The notes beneath the pieces were generated by a model. The model did no database searches, was not told the origin of the DNA, and saw only the letters and a list, made by a program, of their open reading frames with translations. DNA of 9,042 nt from JAWCLZ01 sp038850275 (GTDB taxonomy: Archaea; Halobacteriota; JAWCLZ01), in contig JAWCLZ010000036.1 of NCBI GenBank assembly GCA_038850275.1, positions 1 to 9,042 on the forward strand, given 5' to 3'. The stretch's first letter is position 1. The number at the start of each line of letters is the position of its first letter. The translations under genes and the position numbers were made by a program. Of the stretch, positions 1 through 6,609 are shown in pieces.

Positions 1-27
1 AGCAAATACATAGTATAGGTGGTCTCA
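1..27 (-). other. In-frame TGA followed by a NuoL-like continuation
   Basis: On the minus strand the codon at 27-25 is TGA. The next eight codons in the same frame, running to the window edge, read Asp-His-Leu-Tyr-Tyr-Val-Phe-Ala. Together with the preceding NKYY this reproduces the NuoL family pattern N-K-[YF]-Y-x-D-x-[LI]-Y that leads into the lateral helix, with the stop at the variable x position. An ATG overlaps this stretch in another frame (minus strand, 11-9), but no Shine-Dalgarno precedes it, unlike the other genes of this operon. TGA is a normal stop elsewhere in this operon (nuoA, nuoB, nuoC, nuoH, nuoJ2), so a changed genetic code is unlikely. Confidence 0.75.
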
Positions 28-1710
28 GTAGTATTTATTCATCAATAGCGTATGAATTGGTTTTAAAGCATTAACTATCCTAGTGCTTGAAATTGTGAAT
101 TTATAGTAGAGTAAAGCAGCCACTGCGATGCCTAAAACTGCTAGGATAACTGAGGTATACATTATCACTGGAGCAGGCTCTTCCTCGTGGAGAAATGGAA
201 GAGTAACCACGTGTCTATAGCCCTCCCAAGTCCAACCTGAAGTTAGTGCTAGGATTGCTAGTATAATCAATGGTATGGTCATAACCCAAGGTGACTCGTG
301 AATAGCAGCTTCCTGTTTTTCATGTTTTGGTTCCCCACCATTGTGTGCAGCATGCGCCTCAGTTGGGAGGTGCTTCACAATCTGTCCCCCTCTATAAGTA
401 CCTGTGAATGTCAAGAACCAAGCTCTAAACATGTAGAATGCAGTGAGGAAGGCTGTTATAAGGCCAAATAAAAGTGGTAGTAAATGGTGAGTGGCGTGGT
501 AGTAGTTATAAGCACTTAGAAGTACTTCATCTTTGCTGAAGAAGCCTGAGAAGGGAGGTATTCCTGAAACTGAGAGAACGCCGAATAGCATTGTTACCGC
601 AGTGATCTTCATATACTTCATAAGCCCACCCATTTGCCTTATATCATTAGTTCCCACAGCGTGGATCACACTTCCTGCGGCTAGGAATAGCAGTGCTTTG
701 AAGAAGGAGTGATTCATGAGATGGAACATCCCAGCTATATAGCCCCCTGCTCCAAGGGCTAGCATCATATAGCCAAGCTGGGAAATCGTTGAATATGCTA
801 CAATTCTCTTTATATCTGTTACCACCACAGCGAGTGATGCAGCTAGGAAAGCAGTGAAGCCACCTATATAAGCAACCACCATTAATGCTTGAGGTGCAAG
901 ATGGAAGAGTGGATAGGTTCTAGCCACTAGGAATACACCAGCTTTAACCATTGTGGCAGCGTGAATTAAGCAGCTAACTGTAGTTGGACCCTCCATTGCA
1001 TCAGGCAGCCATACGTGAAGCGGGAATTGAGCTGATTTGCCAACTGCTCCACCGAATATACCAAGCATTGCGAGTGTTAAAAGCGGCAATGCTATTTCTC
1101 CCATTTCTGCTCTCTCAAATAGCTCTAGATAGTTGAAGGTATGGAGGTTGGTGAATAGAATTAATATCCCAAGGAAGAAGAATATATCTCCCACTCGAGT
1201 TACTAAAAATGCTTTTTTCGCAGCCGCAGCTGCAGAGTGCTTTCTATACCAGAATCCAATTAAAAGATAGGAGCAAAGGCCCACTAATTCCCAGTTAATG
1301 AATGCGAAGAGGATGCTGTCTGAAATTGCAAAGCCAAGCATGGAGGTTGTGAATAAATTCATCTCAGCATAATACCTCGGTAAGCCTGGGTCCCCGTGCA
1401 TATAGCCTATGGAGTAGATCTGCACTAATAGTGAGATGAAGGAGACTATAACTAGCATTATAGCGCCTACTGGGTCTATCAATATGCCCACTTTTATACC
1501 CATGAACCACTCCATTGAGCGCGTGTAGGGCTCTGTTCTATGGAGTACTTCTAGTAGCGTGCCTAGGGAGATTACAAAAGAGGCACCTGTGAAGAGTATG
1601 CCAATTGGCGCTCCTCCCTCATAGATCTTTCTCCCGAAGAATGCTATTATGGCAAATGCAATTATTGGTAAAACTGGGATGAGCCAAGAATATTCAATTA
1701 TACCAGCCAT
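25..1710 (-). CDS. nuoL: Complex I antiporter-like subunit NuoL/FpoL, ends at an in-frame TGA
   Basis: This is the proton-translocating, antiporter-like membrane subunit at the distal end of the complex I membrane arm. Its 561 residues are mostly hydrophobic helices. Visible family motifs include Glu141 (NWELVG), Lys225 and His232 (GKSAQFPLHVWLP), His250 and Lys256 (IHAATMVKAG), Lys338 (NHSFFKAL) and the FSKDE motif near 391-395, so the ion channel half-sites look intact. A His-rich hydrophilic loop lies around residues 447-471. The start at 1710 follows the nuoK stop by 3 bases and has a GAGGTGG Shine-Dalgarno at 1717-1723. The protein ends in NKYY, exactly where NuoL normally continues with a x-D-x-L-Y motif, the lateral helix and a last membrane helix. 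The frame continues that way after the TGA (see the entry at 1-27). As read, it is a C-terminally truncated NuoL; it may be a nonsense mutant, recoded, or a sequencing error. Confidence 0.9.
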   Translation of the reverse strand: MAGIIEYSWLIPVLPIIAFAIIAFFGRKIYEGGAPIGILFTGASFVISLGTLLEVLHRTEPYTRSMEWFMGIKVGILIDPVGAIMLVIVSFISLLVQIYSIGYMHGDPGLPRYYAEMNLFTTSMLGFAISDSILFAFINWELVGLCSYLLIGFWYRKHSAAAAAKKAFLVTRVGDIFFFLGILILFTNLHTFNYLELFERAEMGEIALPLLTLAMLGIFGGAVGKSAQFPLHVWLPDAMEGPTTVSCLIHAATMVKAGVFLVARTYPLFHLAPQALMVVAYIGGFTAFLAASLAVVVTDIKRIVAYSTISQLGYMMLALGAGGYIAGMFHLMNHSFFKALLFLAAGSVIHAVGTNDIRQMGGLMKYMKITAVTMLFGVLSVSGIPPFSGFFSKDEVLLSAYNYYHATHHLLPLLFGLITAFLTAFYMFRAWFLTFTGTYRGGQIVKHLPTEAHAAHNGGEPKHEKQEAAIHESPWVMTIPLIILAILALTSGWTWEGYRHVVTLPFLHEEEPAPVIMYTSVILAVLGIAVAALLYYKFTISSTRIVNALKPIHTLLMNKYY

Positions 1711-1713
1711 TTT

Positions 1714-2022
1714 TTACCACCTCAATACATTGATATCTTGGATTTTTACAGTGCCGTGCGTTCTATAGAGCAATATCAAGATTGCTATTCCAACTGCAGA
1801 CTCAGCCGCAGCTAATGCTATGGTGAATAAAGCAAAGATCTGTCCTGAGATATCAAAGGGTATGGAATAGCTTGAGAAAGCCACGAAGTTGATATTAGCT
1901 GAATTAAGCATGAGTTCCACGCTCATGAGTATTTTAATGACATTTTTGCTGGTTATGAATCCGAAAGCTCCAATTCCAAAGACTATAGCTGCGAGGATTA
2001 AATATGCAACTAGTGGAATCAT
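1714..2022 (-). CDS. nuoK: Complex I subunit NuoK/FpoK
   Basis: This is a small membrane subunit of the proton-pumping arm, 102 residues with three predicted membrane helices (about 3-23, 28-50 and 60-86). The two conserved intramembrane glutamates needed for proton transfer in this family are present: Glu36 in SVELMLNSANINFVAF and Glu74 in LAAAESAVGIAI. Length and motifs are normal. The ATG shares bases with the nuoJ2 stop (ATGA, 4-base overlap), and a strong AAGGAGGT Shine-Dalgarno lies about 6-14 bases upstream inside the nuoJ2 coding end, which points to translational coupling. It is followed by nuoL after 3 bases. Confidence 0.95.
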   Translation of the reverse strand: MIPLVAYLILAAIVFGIGAFGFITSKNVIKILMSVELMLNSANINFVAFSSYSIPFDISGQIFALFTIALAAAESAVGIAILILLYRTHGTVKIQDINVLRW

Positions 2023-2267
2023 ACTGCGACCTCCTTAATAGCTATGAATATTGCCCCCATCAATGCTGCTATTAAAACCAATGAAATAATTTCAAATGGC
2101 ACAACGAATCTTCCAAATTGAAAGAGCACTAAGCCAATTGAATAGGTCACTTTTTCCACGTCTTCCATTGGCTTATCACTCCAAGGCGCGGTAGCTAGAG
2201 TTATTGAAAGTAGCGAGATAAATACCACTGCTGCAATGAATTTAAAGAAAGTACTCCAGAATCCCAT
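2019..2267 (-). CDS. nuoJ: Complex I subunit J, C-terminal half (FpoJ-C type)
   Basis: This 82-residue membrane protein corresponds to the C-terminal half of NuoJ. It has a hydrophobic helix at about 5-25, a hydrophilic stretch containing APWSDKP near 27-33, and a helix at the end containing FEIISLVLIAALMGAIFIA, the usual NuoJ C-terminal signature. The frame is open upstream to 2402, but the ATG at 2267 is preferred: it lies 2 bases after the nuoJ1 stop and behind a GAGGAGGA Shine-Dalgarno that overlaps the GGGEEE end of nuoJ1. The longer reading adds a Cys/Arg-rich peptide that is only the shadow of nuoJ1. A J subunit split this way is known from Methanosarcina Fpo operons. The stop overlaps the nuoK start by 4 bases. 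Confidence 0.9.
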   Translation of the reverse strand: MGFWSTFFKFIAAVVFISLLSITLATAPWSDKPMEDVEKVTYSIGLVLFQFGRFVVPFEIISLVLIAALMGAIFIAIKEVAV

Positions 2268-2269
2268 CT

Positions 2270-2518
2270 TTATTCCTCCTCTCCACCGCCTGTGAGCATT
2301 ATTCCAAATATTATCAATACCACAATTGCACCTACATATATCAAAACTTGGATTGCCGCTAATAGCTCTGCGTTTAATAAAACATATAGACCAGCTACGC
2401 ATATGAAGGTGAGAGCTAGGTATACTGCGCTATGCACAACTAATCTAGTCCAGACCACTCCTATTGATGCAAGTATTATTATAGCAGCTAGTCCTAGGAA
2501 TAGTAATAGGTCAAGCAT
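2270..2518 (-). CDS. nuoJ: Complex I subunit J, N-terminal half (FpoJ-N type)
   Basis: This 82-residue membrane protein corresponds to helices 1-3 of NuoJ. The most diagnostic segment is AAIQVLIYVGAIVVLIIFGIML near the C-terminus (residues about 54-75). It matches the conserved third helix of NuoJ, where the pi-bulge involved in coupling quinone reduction to pumping lies. The protein ends in a short acidic tail (GGGEEE), after which the second half is a separate gene. The ATG sits 2 bases after the nuoI stop, with a GGAGGAGG Shine-Dalgarno inside the nuoI coding end. The break falls in the loop between helix 3 and the rest, so it looks like a stable two-gene arrangement and not a frameshift. 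Confidence 0.92.
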   Translation of the reverse strand: MLDLLLFLGLAAIIILASIGVVWTRLVVHSAVYLALTFICVAGLYVLLNAELLAAIQVLIYVGAIVVLIIFGIMLTGGGEEE

Positions 2519-2520
2519 TT

Positions 2521-2946
2521 CTATGCCTCCTCCAATTGAACGATGTTGCCTTCTCTATTAGCTATGTAGAATGGCTTCTTGGGTGGCTGGCTTAATCTCT
2601 CTGGTGTATAAATTAGTCCCTCTCTCGTATACTCCGCGAGTTCATAGTCGGTTGTGTTTAGAAGTGCATTTGTGGGACAGGAATCTATGCATAAAGCGCA
2701 GAACATACATCGCCCTAGATCGATTTGAGGATGCTTCCTCTCTTTATATGGCACCAATTCTATGCACTTATTTGGGCATACCTTGGCGCAAACTCCACAG
2801 CCCACGCATTCATCCATATTTAAATAATGCCTAGCCCTGAATCTAGGATATGGGACATATTTCACATCTGGATAGTTTATCGTTACTTCTGGGGTGAGGG
2901 CTTGCTTTAAGGTATAAATTAAATTTCTCAATACCAATGCATTCAC
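2521..2946 (-). CDS. nuoI: Complex I 2x[4Fe-4S] ferredoxin-like subunit NuoI/FpoI
   Basis: This subunit carries electrons between the input side of the hydrophilic arm and cluster N2 in NuoB. Two complete 4Fe-4S motifs are visible: Cys47-Cys50-Cys53-Cys57 (CVGCGVCAKVCP) and Cys80-Cys83-Cys86-Cys90 (CMFCALCIDSCP). The upstream T-I-x-Y-P segment (residues 22-26) and a Tyr/Arg-rich stretch are typical of NuoI. The length (141 residues) is normal for the short archaeal form. The start is uncertain. The GTG at 2946 overlaps the nuoH stop (GTGA), but the GGGGGTG sequence there lies right against or over it and would sit at better spacing for a TTG start at 2937 (3 codons later). The product differs by only a few residues. 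Confidence 0.95.
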   Translation of the reverse strand: MNALVLRNLIYTLKQALTPEVTINYPDVKYVPYPRFRARHYLNMDECVGCGVCAKVCPNKCIELVPYKERKHPQIDLGRCMFCALCIDSCPTNALLNTTDYELAEYTREGLIYTPERLSQPPKKPFYIANREGNIVQLEEA

Positions 2947-4004
2947 ACCCCCATTATATATACTAAGATTGAAGTATACGCTAAATTCGCAAGGCCAAGT
3001 GGGAGTAAGATTTTCCAGCCTATGTTCAAAAGCTGATCTATTCTATACCTAGGCAAGGCTGCTCTTACCCACATAGTTGCCCAGATCACGATTATGGTTT
3101 TGAGGAAGAACCAAATTGCACCGCTAAGCGTTGGATGAATTATCACAGGCCCCTGCCATCCACCGAAGAAGAGTATTACCACTAGCATTGAACCTAGGGT
3201 TAAATGTGCATACTCACCAACCATCCCTAGGCCAAATCTCATACCGGTATACTCAACTCCCCATCCACAGCATAGTTCTTGTTCAGCTTCTCTCAAGTCA
3301 AATGGTATTCTCCCAGCCTCTGCTAGGAATGAAGTATAGAATATTAAGAAGCCTATGAATTGAGGTATGATGAACCAAGTCTTGGATTGTGCTTCAACGA
3401 TGCTCACAGTTGACATTGAACCAGCCATTATTACAACTGCTATTATTGAAAGCGCAAGTGGGATCTCATAGCTAATCATCTGCGCCATTCCTCTAAGAGC
3501 AGCGATTAAGCCAAATTTATTCCTCGGTGCCCAGCCTGTGAGAAATGCTCCTATCACAGCCACTGATGAAACTGCTTCAATATAGAGTATGCCTATATCG
3601 AGGTCTGCTACAATTAATTCTCGAGCAGCTGGTATTGCCGCGAAGGCAACTATTGGCACGCCCATCATCATAATTGGACCAAGCCAGTAGCCATAGAAAT
3701 CTGCTTTCGCTGGTATTATATCCTCCTTAGTGATCAACTTTATCATATCCGCGATTAGCTGTAGAATACCATATGGTCCAACTCTACATGGCCCATATCT
3801 ATTCTGAAAATCTGCTAGTACCTTCCTCTCCATCCATATCCCTATGATTACAAAAGTCATTACAATTGCAATTGCTATCGCGCAACCAACTATGCCGCGA
3901 AGGAGGGGATTTTCTTGGATTAAAGTCAGCAGTGCATAGATATCTCTCCCCAATATTGCTTGCTGGATTGAGTAATAAGTTGTAATTAAATCACTTATCT
4001 CCAT
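2943..4004 (-). CDS. nuoH: Complex I membrane subunit NuoH/FpoH
   Basis: NuoH joins the hydrophilic and membrane arms and forms much of the quinone (or methanophenazine) access channel. The protein has 353 residues and about eight predicted helices. Diagnostic segments are the loop QNRYGPCRVGPYGILQLIADMIKL with KEDIIP after it (residues about 67-97), the loop with REAEQELCCGWGVEYTGMRFG (about 237-257), and RYRIDQLLNIGWKILLPL near the C-terminus. The family usually has Asn where this protein has Cys in GPCRVGP. The ATG at 4004 has a strong AGGAGGAG Shine-Dalgarno and lies 21 bases after the nuoD stop, the widest gap between two genes in the operon. Its TGA overlaps the nuoI GTG start. Confidence 0.96.
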   Translation of the reverse strand: MEISDLITTYYSIQQAILGRDIYALLTLIQENPLLRGIVGCAIAIAIVMTFVIIGIWMERKVLADFQNRYGPCRVGPYGILQLIADMIKLITKEDIIPAKADFYGYWLGPIMMMGVPIVAFAAIPAARELIVADLDIGILYIEAVSSVAVIGAFLTGWAPRNKFGLIAALRGMAQMISYEIPLALSIIAVVIMAGSMSTVSIVEAQSKTWFIIPQFIGFLIFYTSFLAEAGRIPFDLREAEQELCCGWGVEYTGMRFGLGMVGEYAHLTLGSMLVVILFFGGWQGPVIIHPTLSGAIWFFLKTIIVIWATMWVRAALPRYRIDQLLNIGWKILLPLGLANLAYTSILVYIMGV

Positions 4005-4025
4005 ATCACTCCTCCTATCTCCCTT

Positions 4026-5141
4026 CTATCTATCCACCTCGCTCGTGCATCCATCGGTGCTGCCTGCTATCGCAACTATATCTGCATACTTATAGCCTAG
4101 GAGTAAAGGTGGAAGTGCTTGGCTATTTCTAAATGCAGGACCTCTAATTGCAAGGCGATATGGATTGAGCCCACCATCACTCACTAGATACATACCCATT
4201 TCTCCCCTTGGGTCCTCAATTCTAGTGTATACCTCACCTGGGGGTGGTCTTATTACCTTAGGCAGCTTAGCTTGAATTGGACCTTCAGGCATATCTTTCA
4301 AGCACTGTTTTATGATTTTAATGCTCTCGTGTATCTCTCGAACTCTAACTCTAAATCTAGCTAGATTGTCGCAGTCTTTTTCATAGCAAACTTCAAAGTC
4401 CACTTTATCATAAGCATCATAGGGATCTGCTTTGCGCAGGTCAAAGTTCACATTTGAGCCACGTAGAACAGGACCTGTTACTCCAAGTCTAATTGCATCC
4501 TCAGTTTTAAGCACCCCTACATTTTCATTTCTAGCTAGGAACACCGAGTCGGTTTCCAAGATTCTATCATATTCAGCTATATTTTTATCCACTTCATCGA
4601 GAATTGGTATTGCTCTCTCTTTAAATCCCTTTGGAAGGTCAAGTCTAACTCCTCCAAATCGGAAGTAGGTCATGTTAAGTCTGCTTCCACATAGTTCCTC
4701 CATTAAGCTCATTATTTTCTCGCGTTCTTTTAGAATATAGATCATCATCGTTAAGAATCCCTGCTCAAGTGTATAGCCCTCAGCGAAGCAAATTGTGTGA
4801 GAAGCAATTCTTTGAAGTTCAAGCGCTAGAGTTCTTATATATTTTGCTCTCTCGGGTACTTCGATCTTCATTAATTCTTCTACGGCTCTGCAGTATACAT
4901 CGTTGTGGGAGAGAGCTGCTACATAGCATATTCTATCTGTAAGGGGGAGGAATTGGAGATATGTTCTATTTTCAGCGAGTTTTTCAAATCCCCGATGGTT
5001 GAAGCCAAATTCTATGTCTGCATCTATTATTGTTTCGTGGTCTAATGTAACTTTAAGTAAATATGGGCCTGGCATGGAGGGATAATGTGGTCCCAGCTGA
5101 AGCACCATCGTTTCCCTTGGGCTTTTATCTATTGCTTTCAT
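4026..5141 (-). CDS. nuoD: Complex I 49-kDa-type subunit NuoD/FpoD
   Basis: This hydrophilic-arm subunit, related to the large subunit of NiFe hydrogenases, forms the quinone-site pocket with NuoB. From the ATG at 5141 it has 371 residues. That start is chosen over the one at 5198 because it makes an ATGA overlap with the nuoC stop and follows a GGCGGTGG Shine-Dalgarno (5146-5153); the extra 19 residues are a shadow of the nuoC end. Conserved blocks are NHRGFEKLAENRTYLQ (48-63), the tyrosine at about 73 in TDRICY, RFGGVRLDLP, EDPRGEMGMYLVSDG and a C-terminal SEVDR. The hydrogenase nickel-ligand cysteines are absent, as expected for complex I. At residues 17-25 the motif reads GPHYPSMPG: the family His that contacts quinone (His38 in Thermus Nqo4) is Pro24, while the partner tyrosine is kept. 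This fits an Fpo-like enzyme. Confidence 0.95.
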   Translation of the reverse strand: MKAIDKSPRETMVLQLGPHYPSMPGPYLLKVTLDHETIIDADIEFGFNHRGFEKLAENRTYLQFLPLTDRICYVAALSHNDVYCRAVEELMKIEVPERAKYIRTLALELQRIASHTICFAEGYTLEQGFLTMMIYILKEREKIMSLMEELCGSRLNMTYFRFGGVRLDLPKGFKERAIPILDEVDKNIAEYDRILETDSVFLARNENVGVLKTEDAIRLGVTGPVLRGSNVNFDLRKADPYDAYDKVDFEVCYEKDCDNLARFRVRVREIHESIKIIKQCLKDMPEGPIQAKLPKVIRPPPGEVYTRIEDPRGEMGMYLVSDGGLNPYRLAIRGPAFRNSQALPPLLLGYKYADIVAIAGSTDGCTSEVDR

Positions 5142-5617
5142 TGTTCCACCGCCTTCTTGGGTAATTTCCATTCTTTCCTCAAGGGATGAATCTTCCACTC
5201 TTGTGGTAGTAGGAGGCGCTCTAATCTTGGGTGGCCCTCGAAGATTATACCAAGTAAATCGAAGGTCTCGCGTTCATACCAATTGGCATTCCACCAAATT
5301 GAAACAACTGAGGGTATCTTTGGGTCTTGAGCGGGTATGCGAGTTTTTAAGATTAATATGACAGGGTGCTTGTAGGTTGCAATGTGATAAACTACTTCAA
5401 ATTCACTACCATAGTCAACCCCAGCGATGCTTGAAAGGTGTTCAAGTTCGAGTTTTTCACTAGCGAATTTGCAGATCTCGAATAGTTTTTCTTTTTTGAT
5501 TTTAACTATAACTCGATTTTTCCTTTGAACCTTGGCCTCGATTATATCCTCCGGGAACTGGTTTTTAAGTGCCTCTAGTATTTGATTTTCCTTCTCTAGC
5601 TCAGTCAAGGTAATCAT
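5138..5617 (-). CDS. nuoC: Complex I 30-kDa-type subunit NuoC/FpoC
   Basis: This is a structural subunit of the hydrophilic arm that packs against NuoD and NuoB. It has no cofactor of its own. The 159-residue protein has an N-terminal alpha/beta half and the family signature in the C-terminal half: WYERETFDLLGIIFEGHP (about 113-130), RLLLPQEW (about 134-141) and HPLRKEW (144-150). The start at 5617 overlaps the nuoB stop as ATGA and has a GGTGGAGGA purine run directly upstream. C and D are separate genes here, not fused as in some bacteria. Its TGA overlaps the nuoD ATG. Confidence 0.95.
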   Translation of the reverse strand: MITLTELEKENQILEALKNQFPEDIIEAKVQRKNRVIVKIKKEKLFEICKFASEKLELEHLSSIAGVDYGSEFEVVYHIATYKHPVILILKTRIPAQDPKIPSVVSIWWNANWYERETFDLLGIIFEGHPRLERLLLPQEWKIHPLRKEWKLPKKAVEQ

Positions 5618-6105
5618 TCCTCCACCTTGCGTGCGTGTTTTCCTTTCCTTGGCAAGCCATTGAGCTCTCCTTCTTTCGCTATCTTCTCCTGAAGCATTAG
5701 ATATCCCTGGAATAGCGCATCCGGCCTAGGTGGACAGCCTGGGACATATACATCTATTGGGAAGTAATCTCCCACATTATCCACTATATTATAGGAATCC
5801 CATTGAGGCCCACCGCTAATCGCGCATTCCCCCATTGCTATAACATACTTTGGCTCTGGAATTTGCTCCCAAACTCGCTGTATTCTAGGCAGCAGTTTCC
5901 AAGTTATCCAACCACTTATTACCATTACATCGCACTGTCTAGGGGAATCTCTAGGTACAATTCCATATCTATCTGTATCGAAAACTGGGTTACCAATGTT
6001 CAAAATTTCTATACCACAGCATCCCATTGGTTGAATAAATGGCCAAAGGGAGTTCTTTCTACCCCAGTTCAACAGGTCTTTTAAAGTTGTGAAGATCACA
6101 CCCAT
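5614..6105 (-). CDS. nuoB: Complex I N2-cluster subunit NuoB/FpoB
   Basis: NuoB binds the terminal 4Fe-4S cluster N2 that reduces the lipid acceptor. From the ATG at 6105 it has 163 residues. The four ligand cysteines are present: the tandem Cys29-Cys30 (MGCCGIE), Cys94 (MGECAISGG) and Cys124 (VPGCPPRPDAL). The conserved RYGIVPRDSPRQCDVMVISG segment lies at 46-65. The frame is open from 6126, but no ribosome site precedes that ATG, while the ATG at 6105 is preceded by GGGGG at 6113-6117 with 7-base spacing and gives the usual N-terminus. With this start it overlaps nuoA by 10 bases. The C-terminus is short and lysine-rich. Confidence 0.95.
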   Translation of the reverse strand: MGVIFTTLKDLLNWGRKNSLWPFIQPMGCCGIEILNIGNPVFDTDRYGIVPRDSPRQCDVMVISGWITWKLLPRIQRVWEQIPEPKYVIAMGECAISGGPQWDSYNIVDNVGDYFPIDVYVPGCPPRPDALFQGYLMLQEKIAKEGELNGLPRKGKHARKVEE

Positions 6106-6464
6106 TCTAGCGCCCCCTTCTTCCAAGCATATATCAAGCCTATTACTAGAACGCCAATGAAGATGAACATCTCAATTATAGCAATTAAACCAATCTTCAA
6201 AAATGAAATAGCCCATGGATATAGGAAAACTGTTTCAACATCAAAAATGACTAAAAGGAGGCCGTACATATAATATGAGATACCATAGCGAGAGGGAGTG
6301 CCACCAATTGGTATTGAGCCGCATTCGAATGGGAGTAATTTTATGGGTGTTGGATTGCTTGGCCTTAATTCAAATAGCCAGCCTATAATAAGCATTACAA
6401 TGGGCAGAACTAGGGCAGCGATTATGAAAATACCAATTGAAATATACATATCTGCTACTGCCAT
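6096..6464 (-). CDS. nuoA: Complex I subunit NuoA/FpoA, first gene of the operon
   Basis: This is a small membrane subunit at the junction of the two arms of complex I, 122 residues with three predicted helices (about 8-30, 66-88 and 90-114). The family loop FECGSIPIGG (about 48-57) and the helix-2 motif FDVETVFLYPWAI (about 74-86) are both intact; the loop borders the quinone channel. The ATG at 6464 has a GGAGGA Shine-Dalgarno at 6470-6475 and a TATA-like promoter further upstream. Nothing on the same strand lies ahead of it within 145 bases, and the next gene is divergent, so it opens the operon. Confidence 0.95.
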   Translation of the reverse strand: MAVADMYISIGIFIIAALVLPIVMLIIGWLFELRPSNPTPIKLLPFECGSIPIGGTPSRYGISYYMYGLLLVIFDVETVFLYPWAISFLKIGLIAIIEMFIFIGVLVIGLIYAWKKGALEWV

Positions 6465-6469
6465 AATAA

Positions 6470-6475
6470 TCCTCC
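6470..6475 (-). promoter_or_regulatory. Shine-Dalgarno of nuoA
   Basis: GGAGGA is read on the minus strand, 5 bases before the nuoA ATG at 6464. It fixes the start and shows that the operon transcript has a leader, unlike the neighbouring CYTH gene. Confidence 0.8.
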
Positions 6476-6510
6476 GTTTATTTTAAAACAGTGCTAACTT
6501 GATGATTTCA

Positions 6511-6530
6511 GTATATATATTTTTTAATTC
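6511..6530 (-). promoter_or_regulatory. Likely TATA/BRE promoter of the nuo operon
   Basis: On the minus strand the sequence reads GAATTAAAAAATATATATAC, an A-rich BRE-like stretch followed by a TATA box centred near 6517. Archaeal initiation about 26 bases downstream would fall near 6490, leaving a leader of about 27 bases that contains the GGAGGA site at 6470-6475. A second candidate box (TTTTTATAAAAA, about 6534-6545) lies further upstream. Confidence 0.5.
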
Positions 6531-6573
6531 GATTTTTTTATAAAAATATCTTGGTTTTTTAAAATACGCAGGC

Positions 6574-6588
6574 AAAAGAATATAAGCA
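6574..6588 (+). promoter_or_regulatory. Possible TATA/BRE promoter of the CYTH gene
   Basis: The plus strand reads AAAAGAATATAAGCA, with the AATATAAG core centred near 6583. This is about 26-27 bases before the ATG at 6610, the expected TATA-to-start distance for a leaderless archaeal transcript. No Shine-Dalgarno is visible before this ATG, which fits. An alternative box is TTTTTTAAAATA at 6555-6566. Confidence 0.4.
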
Positions 6589-6609
6589 AAAATCATTATA
6601 GAAAATTTG

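Noticed and set aside
25..27. Whole-genome reassignment of TGA to an amino acid
   Set aside because: TGA is a proper stop for nuoA, nuoB, nuoC, nuoH and nuoJ2, each ending at the expected family length and overlapping the next start.
2019..2402. Longer reading of the second J gene, adding 45 N-terminal residues
   Set aside because: The added part is a Cys/Arg-rich shadow of nuoJ1; the ATG at 2267 has a strong ribosome site and gives the family N-terminus.
2292..2561. Plus-strand frame antisense to nuoJ1 and nuoI
   Set aside because: The minus-strand genes show clear family motifs; this frame shows none and is a shadow.
4026..5198. NuoD start at 5198
   Set aside because: The extra 19 residues overlap the nuoC end, while the ATG at 5141 gives the typical ATGA overlap with a ribosome site.
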